Made by a program: the position numbers and the translations under genes. The notes below the pieces were generated by a model, which was given only the letters and a program-made list of their open reading frames with translations, had not been told where the DNA came from and ran no database searches. From Castor canadensis (lineage: Eukaryota > Chordata > Mammalia > Rodentia > Castoridae), in contig NC_133397.1 of assembly GCF_047511655.1 (NCBI RefSeq), positions 129,230,308-129,294,307 on the forward strand: a stretch of 64,000 nucleotides of DNA, written 5' to 3'. This document shows, piece by piece, positions 45,430 to 55,155 of this stretch. Numbering within the stretch: the stretch's first letter is position 1; each line of letters begins with the position of its first letter.

Positions 45430-47430
45430 TGGGAGACAGGGATGCCCTTATCTCACATAAAGTACCTCCTCACCTGGGGACACCTGAGGGAAAGGAGAAA
45501 ACTCCTCTTAAGGTGATCAATTTTCCCTTGCTTCCCTATTTATTTATTTATTTATTTCTGCAGTACTGGGGCTTGAACTCAGAGTCTTCACCTTGAGCCA
45601 CTCCACCAGCCCTATTTTTATGAAGGGTTTTTTGAGATAGGGTCTTTTGAATTATTTGCCTGGGCTGGCTTTGAACCCTGATCCTTCTGATCTCTACCTC
45701 CTGAGTAGCTAGGATTATAAGCATGAGCCACCGGTGCCCGGCTGCTTCCATTTTTAGATGGGGAATCAACCTTCCAGGATCCCAGAAGGATCTCCCTTGC
45801 CTGCTTACTAGAACTTTGGAAAGATCTTGATCCAGAAAGTCTTCAATGGAAGTGACTCAAGTTTTACTGTGTCCAGGCCTGGCCCCAATATCCTCTGGGA
45901 GATCAGGAAAAGTGGCTAGAAGCAGAGAGCATTAATTATAATACCATTCTTCAATTAGATACGTTCTGTAGAAAGGAGAAAAAGTGGATGGAAGTCCTGT
46001 GTGTTCAACTTTTCTTTTTCCTAAGAGACCACCCAGAATGGCTGAGAAAAGGCAGGCTAGATACCCAGACCATGGCGACCCTTTGCAAAAAGTCCCCAGG
46101 CTCCCTTGAAGAACTAGAACCAAAAAAACTATCTAATGCCCAAGGGCCCCCAATAATGTCAAAGGGGGCCTCCCCTGTAACAGAAATCAAATCTCCAGGG
46201 GGAACCACAGGGGATATAACCCACCCTAAGGAAATTGGTCAATGTCCCCATAGCTCTGCCTCTACCCCCTTACCCAGGACTCACTGGTGAGCCGGTCAGA
46301 GCTCATGCTGCCAACAGAAGCCAAAGCCTCTAAACCCTTCCTGCCAGGTGGGGCCTCCACCACTGGCCCCTCTGTCACCAATCCCTTCCTGCCAATACCC
46401 CCTTACCTAACTACCTTGTGCCCCTGACATCATCCCACAGGACTGTACCTGCTCCAGTTAATTCCCAGAGGGGTTAGGCTTCATGTTCCTTTTAGATTAA
46501 GTGATCTTAAAGAATTAAAAAAGGATTTAGGAGGTTATACTGAAAACCTGGATCAGTACATCCAGGCATTCAGGGAAGTCAGCCAAAATTTTGAGCTGAG
46601 CTGGAAGGATGTAATGATATTGTTATCTCAGACTCTCATTTCTCTGGAGCAATGGCAAGTACTAGATCAGGCAGTGGAAGCTGGGGACGATTATCACTTA
46701 GAAAATGTGGCTCTATGGGCCTATTTCAGACTGGGCCCTTGGAGGAGGAGGAGGAGAAGGAGGGGAAGGAAGACAGAGACACTGGATATCTAAAAGGGAA
46801 TCCTGATTCCAAATTCCCACAGGGGATCAGGCAGTGCCTAGATATTATTCTAAGTGGGATCCTGAGAATCACAAGGATGAATGGACCTGTATCCACTTCA
46901 TCAACTGCATTCTTGAGGGTCTAAGGAGAGCCAAGGTAAAACCCCCAATTACTCCCAAGTTACAACTGTAACTTAGAAACTCCAGTGGCCTTCCTACAGA
47001 GACTTAAGGCTGCTTTACAAAAGCATACCAACATTGTACCAGATCCACAGGAGGAGGAAATCATCCTAAAAGATAAATTTCTGACACAGTCAGCCTCAGA
47101 TATTCATAGAAAGCTTCAAAAACTGGCAGCTGAAGGGATCAGAGATCTGGACCAATTGGTCTGTGTAGCCACATCTGTATACTATAATAGGGACTTACAA
47201 AAAGAAAAAAAAAGACCTGGAAAAGGCAAAAAGAAAAGATAAACAGCAGGAGGCTCTGATCACAGCACTCTGAGCGGTTCCCTTGGGGCATGGTCCAAAT
47301 CCGTGGACATGTTTTCAATGTGGACAGGAAGGCCATTTTAAGAGTGAGTGACCCCAGAGGAAGCCACCTCTGGGATCCTGCCCCATCTGCCAGGGAAATC
47401 ACTGGAAGGCACCCTGTCCTTGGTTCCCAA
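45430..47430 (+). pseudogene. ERV gag (MA, CA, NC), broken
   Basis: Gag is the structural polyprotein: matrix, capsid and nucleocapsid. The matrix part is seen after the SINE: YNTILQLDTFCRKEKKWMEV at about 45937-45996 has the gammaretroviral MA pattern, but a frame change follows soon after. Capsid similarity starts near 46440 and includes a major-homology-like stretch (AFLQRLKAAL at 46986-47015) with a lysine-rich end at 47242. A glutamate/GGA-rich patch at 46740-46775 disturbs the frame. Two zinc knuckles follow, the first at 47310-47350 and the second at 47379-47417, in one frame. In the first, the final Cys codon position is a TGA stop. A minus-strand SINE (45541-45742) splits the matrix region. 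No full-length Gag can be made. Confidence 0.8.
45541..45742 (-). repeat. B1-ID SINE inserted in proviral gag
   Basis: A full minus-strand dimer with a TTTA-repeat tail. TGCTTCC at 45529-45535 and 45743-45749, with similar T-rich continuations, looks like the TSD. It postdates the provirus. Confidence 0.85.
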
Positions 47431-47499
47431 GTCTTCCACCCAATGACAGGTCCTGGGATCTCCCATCCAGGTCCTGTGACCACCATAAAACCAGAGGAG

Positions 47500-47760
47500 T
47501 CTGGGAAGTACTTACTATTGAAAAGTACAAGGTCAGCCTCCTTATCGATACTGCAGCCAGCATTTCGGCTATTCTTTTTTCTCCCTGAACCAGGTCCTCC
47601 AAGAAAATTACTGTTTAAGGTATATCAGGCCAGCCCCTAGAGTATTATTTCACTCAGACTCTAGCCTCCTCCTGGGGAGATTTCCACTTCTGTCACTTCT
47701 TCTTGTTCCAGAAACTCCTACCCCTCTGCAAGGGTGAGACCTTTTATCTAAATTGGGGGT
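47500..47760 (+). pseudogene. ERV protease region, broken
   Basis: This is the aspartic protease that would process Gag-Pol. The active-site loop is at 47538-47570 and reads LLIDTAAS; the usual D-T/S-G has Ala in place of Gly (codons 47547-47558). Stops follow within about 40 codons. The DT start and its place between NC and RT support the call. The flap region is not clear. Confidence 0.65.
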
Positions 47761-47879
47761 GCAGCTACTTTTACCCCCAGGGGAGTACTTTTGCTTGCTC
47801 CTGATAGAGGAACAAGTAGACCCCATGGTGCGGATGGATGGACATACTGTGGGATGGGCACGAAAGGTGGTCCCAGTCC

Positions 47880-48430
47880 TAGTTCATTTTAAGGACCCTT
47901 CTTGGTTTCACCATCAAAATCAATACCCTTTAAGACTGGAAGTTAAGGAGGGACTATATTTCCCATAATCAAAGAGGGACTGCTAATAGAATGCTCCAGC
48001 CATATAATACTCCCATTCTTGATATCAGAAAGGGCCCTAACAGATGGATGCCAGTCCAAGATCTCTGCCTGATCAATGAAGCAGTAGTGCCTCTCCACTT
48101 TGTAGATCCAAATCCCTATATGCTTCTAGCCCAGATAACCCTAGGTTCTGCTTACTACTCTGTCCTGGACTTAAAGGATGCCTTACACCCTGAAAATCAA
48201 CCTATCTTTGCCTTTGAGGACCCTACATGAAAGGCTGGACATGTCCTCCCCCAGGGATACAGAGATAGCCCCCACCTTTTTGGGTTGGCTCTAACCCAAG
48301 ACTTGGCAGAGTGGCAATATCCACAAGCTACTTTGCTACAATATGTGGATGACCTCCTTCTCTGTGGACCAACCGAGCCTATCATCATTAGCCTTACTAA
48401 ACTTCCAGGCTACTTAAGTAAAGAATTAGA
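47880..48430 (+). pseudogene. ERV reverse transcriptase (fingers and palm), broken
   Basis: RT would copy viral RNA into DNA. An open piece at 47991-48230 has NTPIL, VQDL and the first catalytic block YSVLDLKDA. After a TGA at 48228-48230 the frame goes on with LPQGYRDSP and the YVDD box (48342-48353). About 55 bp after YVDD the sequence is already GYLSKELD, a motif that normally lies far downstream at the connection to RNase H. The thumb and most of the connection are therefore deleted. Upstream stops near 47970-47990 also break it. Confidence 0.85.
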
Positions 48431-49180
48431 TTAGGTAGCCAAGGGATGGCTGGGATGTCTTAAGGTAGTCGCTGAAGTTAGCCTTCTAGTGCCTGAAGCT
48501 CAAAACCTTGTCCTAAACTGGCCCCTAACAGTTTGTACCCCACACGACCTAGGGGGAATTTTAAACTCAAAAGGAGGATTTTGGCCATCCAACAGTCACC
48601 TACTTAAATACCAGGCCCAGCTGCTGGGAGGGACAGAAATAACTTTAAGGACCTGTCAGAGCCTAAACCCTGCATCCCTTCTACCAGAGACAGGGGGCAA
48701 TCCTGAACACTTGTGTGAGGAGGTGCTGATGGAAAATTATGCTGCCCAACCTGAGTTGAATAATCAGCCTTTGGAGAATGCAGATCTAGAATTATATACC
48801 AACAGCAGCTCTTTTGTCAAAAATGGTGTCAGACATGCAAGGTTTGCAGTTGTGACAGAATTTGGCATCCTCAAATCAGGTTTTCTTCCTCCTAATACAA
48901 GTGCTCAATTGGCAGGATTAGTGGCCCTAACAGAAGCCTTAAGACTGTCAAAAGGACAGTCTCCTCCTAGATGCCATTCTATTGCCTAAAGAGGTCTTGG
49001 TGATTCCTTGCAGAGGTCACCAAAAAAGGGGAAGATAAGATAGCAAAGGGAAACAAAGTGGTTGACGAGGCTGCTAAATGGGCAGCCATGCAGGAATATG
49101 CAGCTGGCCTCTCCTCTGGGAAAGGACTCTCCTTCTCCAGAGAGACCACATTATCAGTCAGAGGAAGGTAAATAAACCTC
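48431..49180 (+). pseudogene. ERV RNase H region, broken
   Basis: RNase H would remove the RNA template. An open frame at 48489-48989 carries the connection and the first RNase H block. There the catalytic Asp position reads Asn (LYTNSSS, codon 48801-48803). The later GHQK-like block (about 49015-49030) and DEAAK (about 49067-49081) are found in another frame. The middle block with the third acidic residue is not seen between 48960 and 48975, so part of the domain is probably lost. Confidence 0.75.
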
Positions 49181-50345
49181 AGACCAAGGGTACTAGTTGG
49201 GTCACCGGGGCTGGTGGGTGTCCCCTGAAGGGAAGCTATGGCTTCCTGAGGCACTCCAGTGGAAAATTCTTAAGACCCTCCATCAATCTTATCATTTGGG
49301 CTTAGACAATACTTTGGTTTTGGTCAACAAAATGTTTGGGGGGACTAAATTAAGGGATACTGACCAACAAGTTGTACAGGGATATGAAATGTGCCAAAAA
49401 AAAAAAAAATCCCAATAATGAAAGACTCCAGGTGCCAGGGGCACAGAGGTAGGGGTCTGACCCTGGGGAAGATTGGCAATTAGACTTTACCCATATGCCA
49501 AGAAACCAAAAATCAAAACTACTGTCAGTGTTGGTGGACCTGTTCACTGTGTGGGTGGAGGCCTTTCCTTGCAGAACAGAACGTGCTAGGGAGGTGGTCA
49601 AGTTCTAATCACAGAAATAATCCCTTGCTTTGGTCTCCCCAAAAGCCTTCAAAGTGATAATGGGTCTGCATTTAAGGCAGAAGTAACTCAGGGACTCTCT
49701 AGGGCACTAGGCATAGAATACCATCTATACTGTGCCTGGAATCCCCAGTCATCTGGAAAAGTAGAAAAAACCAAACTTTTAAAAAGACACCTGGCTAAAT
49801 TGACCCAAGAAATCTACTCTCCCTTGGACCAAGCTCCTCCTTATTGCTCTCATCAGGCTCTCATCTGGGCAAGCAGGGACTGACCCCTTTCTAATCTCTA
49901 TATGGCAGACCCTTCCTAACCAACGACCTCCTTCTTGACCAAGAGACAGCTCAGTTAATCTCCCATGTCACTCAACTTGCTAAATCCCAACAAACACTCT
50001 CAGAGATCAAACAACCACCCCCAGGGAGAATATAAAGGAACCCCTCTCTTTTGCCCTGATGACCTAGTCCTCATAAAGTCTCCAAATCCAACCTGGGACT
50101 TAAACACCCCTTCTTGGGAGGGGCCACATCCAGTTATTCTGTCTATCTCAATAGCAGGTCAAGTGGCTGGTCTGGATTCTTCGATCCATCACTCAAGAGT
50201 CAAGGGCTGGAATCCCCCTGTGACCATCACACCTCTGTCTCTGGACCCAGAATCAGAGCCTGCCTCCTTGTGTGAACCTTTGGATGGACTAAAACTGCTG
50301 TTCAAAAGGAAAACACCTACAGATACAGATGAGCCACCTTCATGA
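49181..50345 (+). pseudogene. ERV integrase, broken
   Basis: Integrase would join viral DNA to the chromosome. N-terminal zinc-binding module: HQSYH at about 49280-49294 and a CxxC pair whose first Cys reads Tyr (YEMC at about 49384-49395). A 13-A run at about 49397-49409 and a frame change follow. Catalytic core: Asp codon 49493-49495 (QLDFTHMP), Asp codon 49656-49658 (SDNGSAF) and Glu codon 49764-49766 (SGKVEK). The last two are in one open frame with exactly 35 residues between them, the DX35E spacing. C-terminal part: a GPY/F-like module (WEGPHPVIL, then IHHSRVKGW) in the open frame 49965-50345, ending at a TGA that overlaps the env start as ATGA. Confidence 0.88.
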
Positions 50346-51485
50346 GCCTTCTTGATTCAAACCTCCAATACCTCCTAATCAGTCTATCCATTCTGTTTGT
50401 AATTTCTTTGGGAATGGGACTAGCCACTACAGCTCCCTCTAATTGGACTAGAACCCAAAAGGCAGCATCAGCATGTTCCTTTTATTTGCTAACTATATTC
50501 CTATGGGGCTTGGTCTTCTGGGTACACTAGCACCCCTATATGGGAAGAGCTACAGCACTTCATGGAAGATCAACAGGTTTTTAAACCTCTCTTGAGCATT
50601 TGTCCTTCCAAAATCCCCTCATAAGGCTCCTGTGTTTGCTATGAGAGACTGACAGTCACTCACCTGCCAGCATGGGTCCTATTAAATTTCACTCAGGGTC
50701 CTCTCCCTTCTTTGATATTAAGGCCAGATAACTTCTCCTATGCCAAGGTTTCTCTTACAGGGGTCCCATGAGAGAACCAGTCTACTATGTCTTACTGTTG
50801 GCTTGGGTTCATCTATCAGACAAAAATTTAGATGTTTAACGTCTCTGTCCTGGACAGCTATTATACCAGTTTGTCATTCTGTCCTGGACAGTTATTATAC
50901 CAGTTTGTCATTCATTAATAAAGGGCCTAGGGCCTACAAGCCAAAGAAAGGACATATTCAACTTCACTACTTTTAAAGGGGACTATCATCTGGCAACCAG
51001 TTGGTGCTATATGAATAACTCTAAGGGCCCCACTTTTATGGGTCCCGATGTGCTTAGGGCTAGTGCTTGTAATCAGAGCCTTGTCTCCAAGCTGACCAAG
51101 TCCTCAAACCTCACTGGTAAAAACTCTTATTGCATACTTTCTACTGGTCATCACCAATGTATCTTAACAAAATATACAAGAGGGTTAAAAAAGCTGTTTA
51201 ACTCTATCTTGCCACCTCCTATGCCTCCATCTTTTACCAGCAGCCTTAATGTCTCCCACTACCTGTTTCCAGGAGATACCTCTCAGGCCCAGGCTAACAA
51301 TACCCAAGGGATTTTATGCCTTGAGGAAGGATATCTCTTTGTAGGGAGGTCATGGAAAAAGAACCAGGTGTGGGGTCATGTCTACACCCAAATCATACTC
51401 GAGGAAATTGGGCAATTTCCCAATCCTGAGCATATCTCTTTTTGGAATAATATTATAGTACACCAGACTGAATTTTTCCAATGAA
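50342..51485 (+). pseudogene. ERV env surface subunit (SU), broken
   Basis: SU is the receptor-binding part of Env. The frame opening at 50342 has a hydrophobic signal-like stretch (LLISLSILFVISLGMGL), overlapping the end of pol. It stops at 50528-50530, and further stops and frame changes follow. A 34-bp tandem duplication at 50845-50912 adds another frame change. An open part at 51011-51484 has several N-linked glycosylation sequons (for example NQS, NLT, NVS) and spaced Cys residues, as in a gammaretroviral SU C-terminal domain. No complete SU can be read. Confidence 0.8.
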
Positions 51486-52400
51486 CAGGAACGACTTCCC
51501 ATAGGGATAAAAGAGAGGTTACTGTACTAGTCTTAGGGATAATGGTATTGATTGCAGCCCTAGCTAGAATAAGCTATGGGGGTGGTTGCCAATCATGTAA
51601 CTGCAAAAAACCTAACCAAAGTAGTAGAGAGCACCTTGGATCAGGTTGGCCTTGCCATTAAGGACATGCAAAGGACTTTGTCATCCCTTGCCTGTATGGT
51701 CATGGACCACTGCCTGGCCCTAGATTTTCTTTTGGCTAAACAAGGAGGGGTATGTGCCATTGCTAATACTTCCTGTCATTATAAAATAACATATATAAAC
51801 ACTTCAGGCATTGTAGAGGAACATGCAGACTACATTCTCCAACAGGCTAAGTGGCTCCAGGAATAGTCCCTTGAAACTCAGGTATCCGCACAGGTATGGG
51901 ATCAAATAAAATCCTGGCTCCCCTCTATGACATGGGTCCTACCATTTCTGGGGCCTATGGTTGCCATTATTCTCTTACTTGTGTTTGGGTCTTGCATTTT
52001 ATTTATTTATTAATTTTTTTACTTACAATAAATGTTTATAGGTAACTTCAGATTACTTTTAGTTGAGTAATTCACAAAATAAATATTTTGTCAAAACTCC
52101 CTTCTTTGTTACAAGTTTTTAAAGTGTATTAGCTTTTTGTTGCTGCAGCAAAACATCTGAGCTAATCCACTTAAGAGAAGCATTTTAAACTTACTTGTCA
52201 AATTTGTTTCCTCTCGCCTAGAATCCATCAAACTAAAGATGCCCCAATGTAGATGAAAATGACCTACCATTGTGGTCCCCTCAACAACCCCTCTTGTGGT
52301 CAGCCCTGACTCAGTGGGCCCCTTCACCACCCCCTTTCAGCAAGCAGTTACTGAATAGACTTTGTCGTCCCTGTTCCTAACAGCAGTTAGGGTGATCATT
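51486..52400 (+). pseudogene. ERV env transmembrane subunit (TM), broken
   Basis: TM anchors Env and would drive fusion. A basic cleavage-type site lies at 51503-51514, followed by a hydrophobic segment with a frame change soon after. The open part at 51576-51866 has a heptad-like region and an ectodomain Cys motif at about 51750-51776 reading CAIANTSCH; the usual CX6CC has lost its last Cys. A stop ends it at 51865-51867. A membrane-spanning segment can be seen at about 51935-51990 and is then interrupted by 0.2 kb of inserted DNA. The cytoplasmic tail resumes near 52200. Confidence 0.85.
51994..52198 (-). repeat. Insertion in env tail, MaLR-like
   Basis: AT-rich sequence interrupts the env tail. 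It includes gtgtattagctttttgttgctgcagcaaaacatctgagc, which resembles the antisense end of a MaLR LTR. Boundaries are approximate and no clean TSD is visible. Confidence 0.45.
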
Positions 52401-52412
52401 GAGAAGGGGTCA
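52401..52412 (+). promoter_or_regulatory. Polypurine tract of the provirus
   Basis: gagaaggggtca lies directly before the TG of the 3' LTR, the position where plus-strand DNA synthesis would be primed. Confidence 0.75.
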
Positions 52413-52775
52413 TGAAAGGCAGACTGCGGGAGGTCTATGTGTTCCTAAAAGATAGCTATTAGCCAGGAGGAAAAATGCCCCTTCTTCTTCCCAAGAAACA
52501 CCTGTTTGTGCCAGCGAGACACCTCTCCTTCCCAAGAGACACCCATTCCCACCAAAATCTCTGCCCTCTGGCAATAAAAAAGTTATAAAACCCAACTTCC
52601 AACCTGACCTAGGGGACCACTGGTTTCCAGGTCCCTCTGTATGACCCCATGCTGCCTTTCCTTTCTCTTCTCTGCAAATAAAACTTTCCTGACCTTTGCT
52701 GCTCCAATCCACCTTTGATTTCCATCTAAGCGGAACAATGGACCCTCACCACCACCTGAGCTTCCCAGTGCATCA
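52413..52775 (+). repeat. 3' LTR of the provirus
   Basis: It starts TGAAAGG and ends CATCA, with TATAAAA at 52584-52590 and AATAAA at 52677-52682. It aligns with the 5' LTR over its whole length. Confidence 0.93.
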
Positions 52776-52973
52776 CTTTCTCTTTAAGTACACATACTGT
52801 TCTGGGCTGTCCTTTCACACAGATCATCAGTTCTGAGCCAGTTATGCTTAATTACACCATAGAACTTCCACGTGTCAAGTTCTTCTCAGAAAACAGAAAA
52901 TAGAGAATATAATCTTGAATTATCTGGTGTTGAATTATTAGCAGCTGTTTCGTTGTAAAATTCATCCTCAGAG

Positions 52974-53066
52974 GCTGCTGGTGTGGCCCAAGTGGTAGAG
53001 TGACTGCCCTAGTAAGCACCAGGCCATAAGTTCAGTTCAAACCCCAGTACTGCAAAAATAGAAAAG
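52974..53066 (+). repeat. ID-like SINE, plus strand
   Basis: gctgctggtgtggcccaagtggtagagtgac ... gttcaaaccccagtactgc, with a short internal gttca duplication. Confidence 0.8.
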
Positions 53067-53243
53067 AAAAAGGGGGATGGGGAAGAATGAAAAAAAGAAA
53101 AGCACGTTCAGGGACCAAACAAGAATTGACATGAATGGGCTTATTCGCTAGTCCTTATAAATCTGGTCAGGTTTGGAGACAGGTCTTTGGAGAGAGTTCT
53201 TTACCATTACCCTTTACCCTCATCTCATGACAGGACCTTTTTT

Positions 53244-53440
53244 TGTCGTTATTGTTTTTACGGTACTGAAGTTTGAACTCAGGGCCTACCACTTGAGCCA
53301 CTCCACCTTTTTTCTGATGGGTGTTTTTCAAAATAGGGTCTCAGAAATTGTTTGCCTGGGGCTGGCTTTGAACCATGATCCTCCTGATCTCTGCCTCCTG
53401 AGTAGCTGGGATTACAGGCATGAGCCACCAGTGCCTGGCA
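53244..53440 (-). repeat. B1-ID dimer SINE, minus strand
   Basis: ggtactgaagtttgaactcagggcc ... gattacaggcatgagccaccagtgcctggc. A same-strand SINE follows immediately. Confidence 0.8.
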
Positions 53441-53446
53441 CTTACC

Positions 53447-53627
53447 TTTTTTTTTTTTTTTTTCAGCACTGGGGCTTGAACTCAGGGCCTACACCTTGAG
53501 CCACTCCACCTGCCCTTTTTGAATTGGGTTTTTTCGAGCTAGGATCTTGCTGGCTTCGAACCGTGATCCTCCTGATCTCTGCCTCCTGAGTAGCTGGGAT
53601 TACAGGTATAAGCCACCAGTGTCCAGC
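53447..53627 (-). repeat. B1-ID dimer SINE, minus strand
   Basis: An 18-T run, cagcactggggcttgaac ... gattacaggtataagccaccagtgtccagc. Confidence 0.85.
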
Positions 53628-53635
53628 TTGGATTA

Positions 53636-53852
53636 CTTAATTTTTACTGTTAAGATTTTTGTGTTCTTTATATATTCTAGATATTAACCTTCTGTCAGAT
53701 GACCAGCTGGAAAATATTTTCTCCCATTCAGTAGGTTTTTCCTTCACTGTGTTGACTGTGTAGAAGCTATTTGGTTTGATGTAATTTCACTTGTCAATTT
53801 TTGCTTTAGTTTCCTGTGCTTTTGAGGTCCTACCCAGAAAATCATTGCACCA
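53636..53852 (-). mobile_element. L1 ORF2 fragment fused to U6
   Basis: The minus strand reads L1 ORF2 C-terminal sequence (about GAATGGGAGAAAATATTTTC, then CATCTGACAGAAGG and AGAATATATAAAGAACAC). Its 5' end touches the 3' T-run of the U6 copy, in the same orientation. Confidence 0.8.
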
Positions 53853-53953
53853 AAAAATATGGAATGCTTCACAAATTTGTGTGTCACCTTGCACAGGGGC
53901 TAATCTTCTCTGTATTGCTCCAATTTTAGTACATGTCCTGCTGAAGCAAGCAC
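53853..53953 (-). pseudogene. U6 snRNA pseudogene (RNU6 type)
   Basis: Read on the minus strand, it begins GTGCTTGCTTCAGCAGGACA and runs through ACTAAAATTGGAGCAATACA, GAGAAGATTAGC and CACACAAATTTGTGAAGC to CCATATTTTTT, which is U6 snRNA from first to last base. Against functional U6 it has many transitions and has lost about 5 nt in the AGCATGGCC region. The invariant core is therefore damaged. A U6 promoter (proximal and distal elements) is not visible upstream on the minus strand, where the DNA is plain AT-rich. It is a retrotransposed copy. Confidence 0.95.
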
Positions 53954-54431
53954 AAATATATTTTAAAATTAATACATTTCTGTAAACTACCTCAAATCTT
54001 TTTCAAAAACTTGTTTATGCATTTATTCGTGTGTGTATTACTTCAAATCCTTTTTGTTCTTTTTTAAATGAAGGGTGCTAAGGGATCCACTTTTTAAACA
54101 TAATTTACTAAACCTCACACGATTCAAATCATAAATTAGTCTTTTATGAGGTTTGTGATTATATCATATTAATACCATGTCCTCAATATTAACATCAAAC
54201 CAGTCAACACTGACTAACCACACGAGCGCAATAAGTAACTGCCCCTCCGCCGCCCTTTCTAAGCCTGTTCTGGGCACTAAATAAACTCTGACCCTTAGGT
54301 GCATGGAGATGCTGTGCTGTCCTCTGAGCTCCCATTAAAGTTACAAAGTTAAGTTAAACTTTTTCTAGGAATCAGAATACTGGAAATTTCTGCTTACTCA
54401 AAATAAAAGTCAGCTGCAGAAAAATGACCCT
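53954..54431. other. No recognised feature
   Basis: AT-rich unique-looking DNA. ggcactaaataaactctgacc at about 54274 resembles an LTR polyadenylation end, but nothing else supports an LTR. Confidence 0.3.
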
Positions 54432-54657
54432 AGCTGGGTTTGATGAAGCATGACTGTAATCCCAGCTAGTCAGGTAAAGGGAGGAGAATTAAAAGTTTGA
54501 TGCTAGCCCAGAGAAAGCTAGTGAGCCCCTATCTCAAAAGCAGAATAAAAACAAAAGGGTTGAGGTTGCGAATCAAGTTGTAGAGCACTTGCCCAGCGAG
54601 TACTAGAGGCTGCGGGTTTCAATTCCCATTACTGCAAAAAAAAAAAAAAAAAAAAAG
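54432..54657 (+). repeat. B1-ID dimer SINE, plus strand
   Basis: agctgggtttgatgaagcatgactg ... gggttgaggttgcgaatcaagttg ... gtttcaattcccattactgc with a 20-A tail. Confidence 0.8.
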
Positions 54658-54763
54658 GAAATCAAATTATGTGCTATGATAGGACAAAAGTCCTATTATC
54701 AAAATCCTAGGGAGAATAATGTCTGCCTCATCCCCTTAGGAGTTTTTGTTTTGTCTTGTATTT

Positions 54764-54826
54764 TTGTTTCACAGTACTCAGGACCTAGTGCTTGCTCAGT
54801 AAGCGCTCTACCACTTGCGGACCTCC
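54764..54826 (-). repeat. ID-like SINE fragment, minus strand
   Basis: gtttcacagtactcaggacctagtgcttgctcagtaagcgctctaccacttg. Confidence 0.55.
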
Positions 54827-54885
54827 ACAGAATACTGCCAGCAGGTGAGACACTTTCGTTCTTTTTAATTTATTTATTTTATTAT

Positions 54886-54960
54886 CTATCATTTTTACTG
54901 GGACCTCGTATCTTGCACATGCTAGGAAGTGCTCTGCCATTGAGATACATCCCTAGACCA
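54886..54960 (-). repeat. ID-like SINE, minus strand
   Basis: tttttactgggacctcgtatcttgcacatgctagg ... cattgagatacatccctagacc. Confidence 0.6.
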
Positions 54961-55155
54961 TATGACCCTTTCACACACTGTATATTATTTTTTAAATCCT
55001 CACAAGAAGCCTGGAATGTAAGTACAGTACCTTTTTTTTTCTTTCTATTTTAGAGATGAGAAAACTAGGGAAGAGAAAATAAGTAATTCACCCATGGTCA
55101 CCTAGCCAGAAAAGTACAGAGCTGAGACTCAAATTCAGGTGGCCTAATCCATGTA
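54961..55155 (-). repeat. MIR-like ancient SINE, minus strand
   Basis: ttttaaatcctcacaagaagcc ... ttttagagatgagaaaac ... ggtcacctagccagaaaagtacagagctgagactcaaattcagg follows reverse-complement MIR order. Confidence 0.7.

Larger units (their letters stand above)
43575..52779 (+). mobile_element. Class I (gammaretrovirus-like) endogenous provirus, defective
   Basis: A complete proviral layout lies between two copies of CTTT (43575-43578 and 52776-52779). A 4-bp duplication is the usual length for gammaretroviral integrase. Order: 5' LTR, leader, gag, pro-pol, env, purine tract, 3' LTR, about 9.2 kb in all including later insertions. Class I assignment rests on the short LTRs, the MA-like and MHR-bearing gag, the gammaretroviral integrase with DX35E and a GPY/F-type end, the pol-env overlap and the TM layout. 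The two LTRs differ at roughly 12-14 percent of aligned sites by eye, so the insertion is old. Every gene has stops or frameshifts. I cannot place it in a named family from sequence alone. Confidence 0.93.

Noticed and set aside
43575-52779. Domesticated env or gag gene (syncytin-like)
   Set aside because: Both genes have several stops and frameshifts, the SU has a 34-bp duplication and the TM tail is interrupted.
53853-53953. Functional U6 snRNA gene
   Set aside because: The conserved core lacks about 5 nt and has many substitutions, and no U6 promoter elements are visible.
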